In this document: piece by piece, positions 6,133-8,553 of the stretch
How positions within the stretch are numbered: position 1 is the stretch's first letter
Layout of the letters: the number at the start of each line of letters is the position of its first letter
Assembly (NCBI GenBank): GCA_021815245.1
Contig: JAKAHF010000061.1
Location: 1-8,553, forward strand
Length of the DNA stretch: 8,553 bases
Direction of reading: 5' to 3'
From: Actinomycetes bacterium
GTDB lineage: Bacteria; Actinomycetota; Thermoleophilia; RBG-16-64-13
Notes under the pieces: model-generated
Databases searched by the model: none
What the model was told of the DNA's origin: nothing
Seen by the model: the letters and a program-made list of their open reading frames with translations, nothing else
Position numbers and translations under genes: made by a program

Positions 6133-7218
6133 TCAGTAGAGCGGTTCGGGTCCCTCCTGGCCTTTCAGGGCGAGGACGAGCCTCCAGATGAAGAAGGCGC
6201 ACTGGCCCCGGGTGGCGGAACTCGACCACGAATACTGCCCCGTGTAGCCGGTGAAGAGTCCGTGGGCGGCTCCGATGCGGGCGTAGGTGTAATGCGGTGG
6301 ACCGAAGTCGGCGAACGGGGGCTCGTACGCGGAAGGCGGTGAATCCCACACGCCTTTGTCCTCAGCGGTGCGCACCACCATTGTGACCACCTGCGCCATC
6401 GTGATGTTGTGGTCGGGATGGAAGATGGTGGGCGTCACACCCTTGGTGATGCCGTGCGCGGCGGCCACCGCCACATAGTGATCGGGATAGAGCGGGTCTG
6501 TCGCGTCGAGATAGTGGCCCGAGGTGCTGGTCATGACGTCGAGGAAGGGGCAGAGGTCGGCGGTCGACGCGGAGTATCCCGCGGCACGGACGATCATCTT
6601 GGCGAACTGCTGCCTGGTCACCAACTTGTCCGGCCCGAACGTGCCGTTGGGGAATCCGGAGATGACGCCATCCTCGGCCAGATCGTTGATGGCATCGGCA
6701 AACTGCGAACCGGCTTCGACATCAGAGAACCCTCCGCCGCCGGTCGCGGTGACTGTCAGGGTGTACTGCGAGGTGCTTGCCGGAGTCGCCCCCACCGAGA
6801 CCACGGCGAACAGCCGCCCCGCGCCCAAGGTGCCATGCGCATGGAAGCTGCCGTCGTCGTCATACTGCTTCTCCCAGGTGAGGTCGACGATGGTGTCGCC
6901 GCCCGCGGCCATGAAGCAGAGTTTGCAGGCCCTCTGGTAGCCCCCGGTGGTGAAGTCCACCGTGACGGAGCGTGGCCCGGAGAGGTCGAGGTAGAAGTAG
7001 TCCTCGTCGGTCGCGTCGGTCACGGCCCCGTGGCTGGTCTTGCCGCTTTCGAGTGGTGTGGCCGCGCTGAAATCGTTGTTGGGCTCGTTGTAGTCGGGCA
7101 ACGGCACCAGCCCGTGAGCCCGCTCGGCGAAACCCAGGAGCGCGATGAGAAGAATGGCGATCGCCGCCAGGACGAGCAACACGATCGTCAGTGTGCGCAC
7201 ACGGGGACTGCCGGTCAT
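6133..7218 (-). CDS. Secreted PPC-domain protein with three S-layer homology repeats
   Basis: The protein has 361 residues from ATG 7218, chosen because GGAGGT (7224-7229) is five bases upstream; the longer open frame above it lies in the divergent promoter region. A basic start and a hydrophobic stretch (about 9-30) form a signal peptide or anchor. Residues about 41-158 resemble a bacterial pre-peptidase C-terminal (PPC) beta-sandwich: DYNEPNNDFSAATPL, then DEDYFYLDLSGPRSVTVDF. A GGGG linker precedes three SLH repeats: FSDVEAGSQFADAI to TRQQFAKMIVRAAG (164-214), YPDHYVAVAAAHGITKGV to MAQVVTMVV (244-283), and FADFGPPHYTYARIGAAHG to TRGQCAFFIWRLV (302-348). SLH repeats bind cell-wall polymers in other bacteria, so this is probably a wall-attached surface protein. 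No enzymatic domain is visible. CKLC (98-101) in the PPC part could form a disulfide. Confidence 0.9.
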   Translation of the reverse strand: MTGSPRVRTLTIVLLVLAAIAILLIALLGFAERAHGLVPLPDYNEPNNDFSAATPLESGKTSHGAVTDATDEDYFYLDLSGPRSVTVDFTTGGYQRACKLCFMAAGGDTIVDLTWEKQYDDDGSFHAHGTLGAGRLFAVVSVGATPASTSQYTLTVTATGGGGFSDVEAGSQFADAINDLAEDGVISGFPNGTFGPDKLVTRQQFAKMIVRAAGYSASTADLCPFLDVMTSTSGHYLDATDPLYPDHYVAVAAAHGITKGVTPTIFHPDHNITMAQVVTMVVRTAEDKGVWDSPPSAYEPPFADFGPPHYTYARIGAAHGLFTGYTGQYSWSSSATRGQCAFFIWRLVLALKGQEGPEPLY

Positions 7219-7223
7219 CGTGC

Positions 7224-7229
7224 ACCTCC
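7224..7229 (-). promoter_or_regulatory. Ribosome binding site of the SLH protein gene
   Basis: GGAGGT on the leftward strand, five bases before ATG 7218. It excludes the upstream frame extension and fixes the signal peptide. GGTGC at its edge can pair with GCACC about 15 bases upstream in the same leader. Confidence 0.7.
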
Positions 7230-7245
7230 GTGATCCATGGTGCCT

Positions 7246-7267
7246 GCACAATCGGTCGGAGTTGTGC
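7246..7267. repeat. Inverted repeat GCACAA/TTGTGC in the SLH gene leader
   Basis: GCACAA (7246-7251) and TTGTGC (7262-7267) are perfect complements with a 10-base loop. Read leftward they fall near the 5' end of the expected transcript. The right arm shares base 7262 with a second inverted repeat, so the two hairpins exclude each other. Confidence 0.45.
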
Positions 7268-7276
7268 CTACTCCGA
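7256..7276. repeat. Inverted repeat overlapping the SLH gene promoter, possible operator
   Basis: TCGGAGT (7256-7262) and ACTCCGA (7270-7276) form a perfect 7-bp inverted repeat with a 7-base spacer. Its outer base touches the TATAAT box and the rest spans the predicted transcription start of the SLH gene, where a repressor site could lie. No regulator gene is nearby to support this. Confidence 0.4.
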
Positions 7277-7281
7277 TTATA
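7276..7281 (-). promoter_or_regulatory. Perfect -10 box for the SLH protein gene
   Basis: TATAAT on the leftward strand, 57 bases before the start codon, in otherwise GC-rich DNA. The sequence 17 bases upstream (CTGCGC) is a poor -35, so the promoter may need an activator or be weak. The transcript would begin near 7269. Confidence 0.5.
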
Positions 7282-7305
7282 GGAGCCTCGCCGCCGCCGC
7301 GCAGC

Positions 7306-7332
7306 TTGTCTGTCCGACGGTCCCTGTATGCT
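7306..7332 (+). promoter_or_regulatory. Tentative promoter for the helicase gene
   Basis: TTGTCT (7306-7311) and TATGCT (7327-7332) each match the sigma-70-type consensus in four of six positions, but the spacer is only 15 bases. The position, about 54 bases before the GTG start, is reasonable. Treat as a weak guess. Confidence 0.25.
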
Positions 7333-7385
7333 TGAAGGCAGCAATCAGACGACGACACGACAGAGCGGAGGGGAACACAGACCGG

Positions 7386-8553
7386 GTGAAAGAAGCACCT
7401 TCCGGCAAGGCGGTCCCGCCGGGCCCGATCGGGACGATCCTCGCCGAACTCAACGACGAGCAGCGCCAAGCCGTGCTTCATGGCGACGAGCCTCTCTTGG
7501 TCATCGCCGGGGCTGGCACGGGCAAGACCGCCACGCTCGCGCACAGGGTCGCATACAAGATCGCGACCGGCACCGATCCGGGGCGCATCCTGTTGCTGAC
7601 GTTCACCCGGCGCGCCGCCGCCGAGATGCTGCGTCGAGTCGACGGCATCTTGCGGCGGCTCGAAGTCGAGTCGCGGCGCGCCGCGGCCGAGGGCGCGGCG
7701 CCCGGCGATGAAGGCGGGGTGTTCCCCAGGCAGGCGGCTGCTCAGGCGTCGGCCAAGGTGTGGGGCGGCACGTTCCATGCCACCGCGACCCGCCTGCTGC
7801 GCCTTCACGGACGGTCCATCGGCCTCGATCCTTCGTTCACCATCCTCGACCGCGGTGACGCCGAAGACCTCATGGGCGTGCTCCGCACCGAGCTGGGGCT
7901 CTCCAAGAACGACCGCCGCTTTCCGCTCAAGGGCACCTGCATGGACATCTACAGCCGGTGCGTCAACGCCCGCGAGTCGGTCGACCAGACCATCGAGACG
8001 AGCTTTCCTTGGTGCAAGGAGGAGGCCGAAGACCTGCGCCGGCTCTTCGCGGCCTTCGTCGACCGCAAGGCGGCGCAGAGCGTACTCGACTACGACGACC
8101 TGCTGCTCTTCTGGCACGGGTTGCTGACCGACGAGCGCGTGGCCCGGTCGGTGCGCAGCCGCTTCGACTACGTGCTCGTCGACGAGTACCAAGACACCAA
8201 CAGGCTGCAGTCGGAGATACTGCAGATGCTGTGCCCGAGCGGCAAGCGCCTGACGGTGGTGGGCGACGACGCCCAGGCCATCTACTCGTTCAGAGCGGCG
8301 ACGGTACGCAACATCCTCGACTTTCCACGGCAGTTCGCCGACGTGCGCATGGTCACCCTCGAGCAGAACTTCCGCAGCACCCAGCCGATTCTCGACGCGA
8401 CCAACGAGATCATCGCCGCCGCGGCCCAGCGCCATGCCAAGAACCTGTGGTCACGGCGTGAAGACGGAGCCAAGCCGCGCCTGGTCTCCTGCGAAGACGA
8501 AGACGAGCAGACCGAGTTCATCATCCGCACCGTGCTCGACCACCGCGAGGCCG
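7386..8553 (+). CDS. UvrD/Rep-type superfamily 1 DNA helicase, C-terminus cut by window edge
   Basis: The frame is open from GTG 7386 to the window end (389 residues; the family is usually 650-750). It is an ATP-driven 3'-5' DNA helicase of repair or replication. Visible motifs in order: Q motif LNDEQRQAV (22-30), Walker A AGAGTGKT (41-48, Lys47), motif Ia LTFTRRAAAEM (71-81), motif Ib GGTFHATATRLLR (127-139), DYDDLL (235-240), motif II VLVDEYQD (263-270), motif III TVVGDDAQAIYSFRAA (290-305) and motif IV EQNFRST (326-332). Motif III ends FRAA, not the FRGA of UvrD and PcrA. Domain 2A is incomplete. Residues about 88-123, between motifs Ia and Ib, form an Ala/Glu-rich insertion. GGAGGGG (7367-7373) is 12 bases before GTG, rather far, but no other in-frame start fits. 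It could be UvrD, PcrA or a related actinobacterial helicase. Confidence 0.9.
   Translation, partial: MKEAPSGKAVPPGPIGTILAELNDEQRQAVLHGDEPLLVIAGAGTGKTATLAHRVAYKIATGTDPGRILLLTFTRRAAAEMLRRVDGILRRLEVESRRAAAEGAAPGDEGGVFPRQAAAQASAKVWGGTFHATATRLLRLHGRSIGLDPSFTILDRGDAEDLMGVLRTELGLSKNDRRFPLKGTCMDIYSRCVNARESVDQTIETSFPWCKEEAEDLRRLFAAFVDRKAAQSVLDYDDLLLFWHGLLTDERVARSVRSRFDYVLVDEYQDTNRLQSEILQMLCPSGKRLTVVGDDAQAIYSFRAATVRNILDFPRQFADVRMVTLEQNFRSTQPILDATNEIIAAAAQRHAKNLWSRREDGAKPRLVSCEDEDEQTEFIIRTVLDHREA

Noticed and set aside
7215..8435. Leftward 406-codon frame antisense to the helicase
   Set aside because: The opposite strand carries ordered helicase motifs; this frame shows none and would extend across the promoter region.
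1..8553. Defence island, CRISPR, transposon, tRNA or prophage signals
   Set aside because: No regularly spaced long repeats, transposase or integrase motifs, cloverleaf sequences or phage genes were seen. The ligase and helicase are of ordinary repair type, with no nuclease or Ku partner.

Overview
The window is high-GC bacterial DNA, densely coded, with strong Shine-Dalgarno sites (several AGGAGG) and GTG/TTG starts alongside ATG. DUF4389, a small LigC-type ATP ligase, the UvrD-like helicase and SLH surface proteins together suggest a deep-branching actinobacterium (Actinomycetota). That placement is inferred from gene content and composition only; no rRNA or other taxonomic marker is present. 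I see no mobile element, CRISPR array, tRNA or rRNA, so this looks like an ordinary chromosomal segment with seven genes, two of them cut by the window edges.

Left part (1-1509): a leftward integral membrane protein with an unusual polar, partly intramembrane motif (FIDEVGKF), cut at base 1, diverges across 67 bp from a rightward DUF4389 membrane protein that carries two copies of the domain. A 175-bp stretch with a weak GC hairpin separates it from the next operon, which converges on it.

Middle (1685-4705, leftward): a three-gene unit whose genes overlap by 1 and 14 bases. It encodes, in order, a Tat-exported molybdopterin oxidoreductase of the sulfite-oxidase fold, an FdnI-type four-helix cytochrome b, and a large exported type-B carboxylesterase, possibly a lipoprotein. 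The first two plausibly form a membrane-bound redox module linking an extracytoplasmic molybdoenzyme to the quinone pool. The esterase would act on the same side of the membrane. A credible promoter (GATAAT / TTGCGA, 16-bp spacer) lies just upstream. The pairing and the coupling to an esterase are the most interesting features here; the substrate cannot be read from the sequence.

Right part (4931-8553): a rightward LigC-like ATP-dependent DNA ligase with a TTG start diverges from the redox operon. It converges on a leftward secreted protein with a PPC domain and three C-terminal SLH repeats (cell-wall anchoring). Behind a divergent intergenic region with a perfect TATAAT and two mutually exclusive inverted repeats comes a rightward UvrD/Rep-type SF1 helicase, cut by the right edge. 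Ligase and helicase are both DNA-repair functions, but no Ku or repair polymerase gene is visible, so an end-joining locus is not shown.
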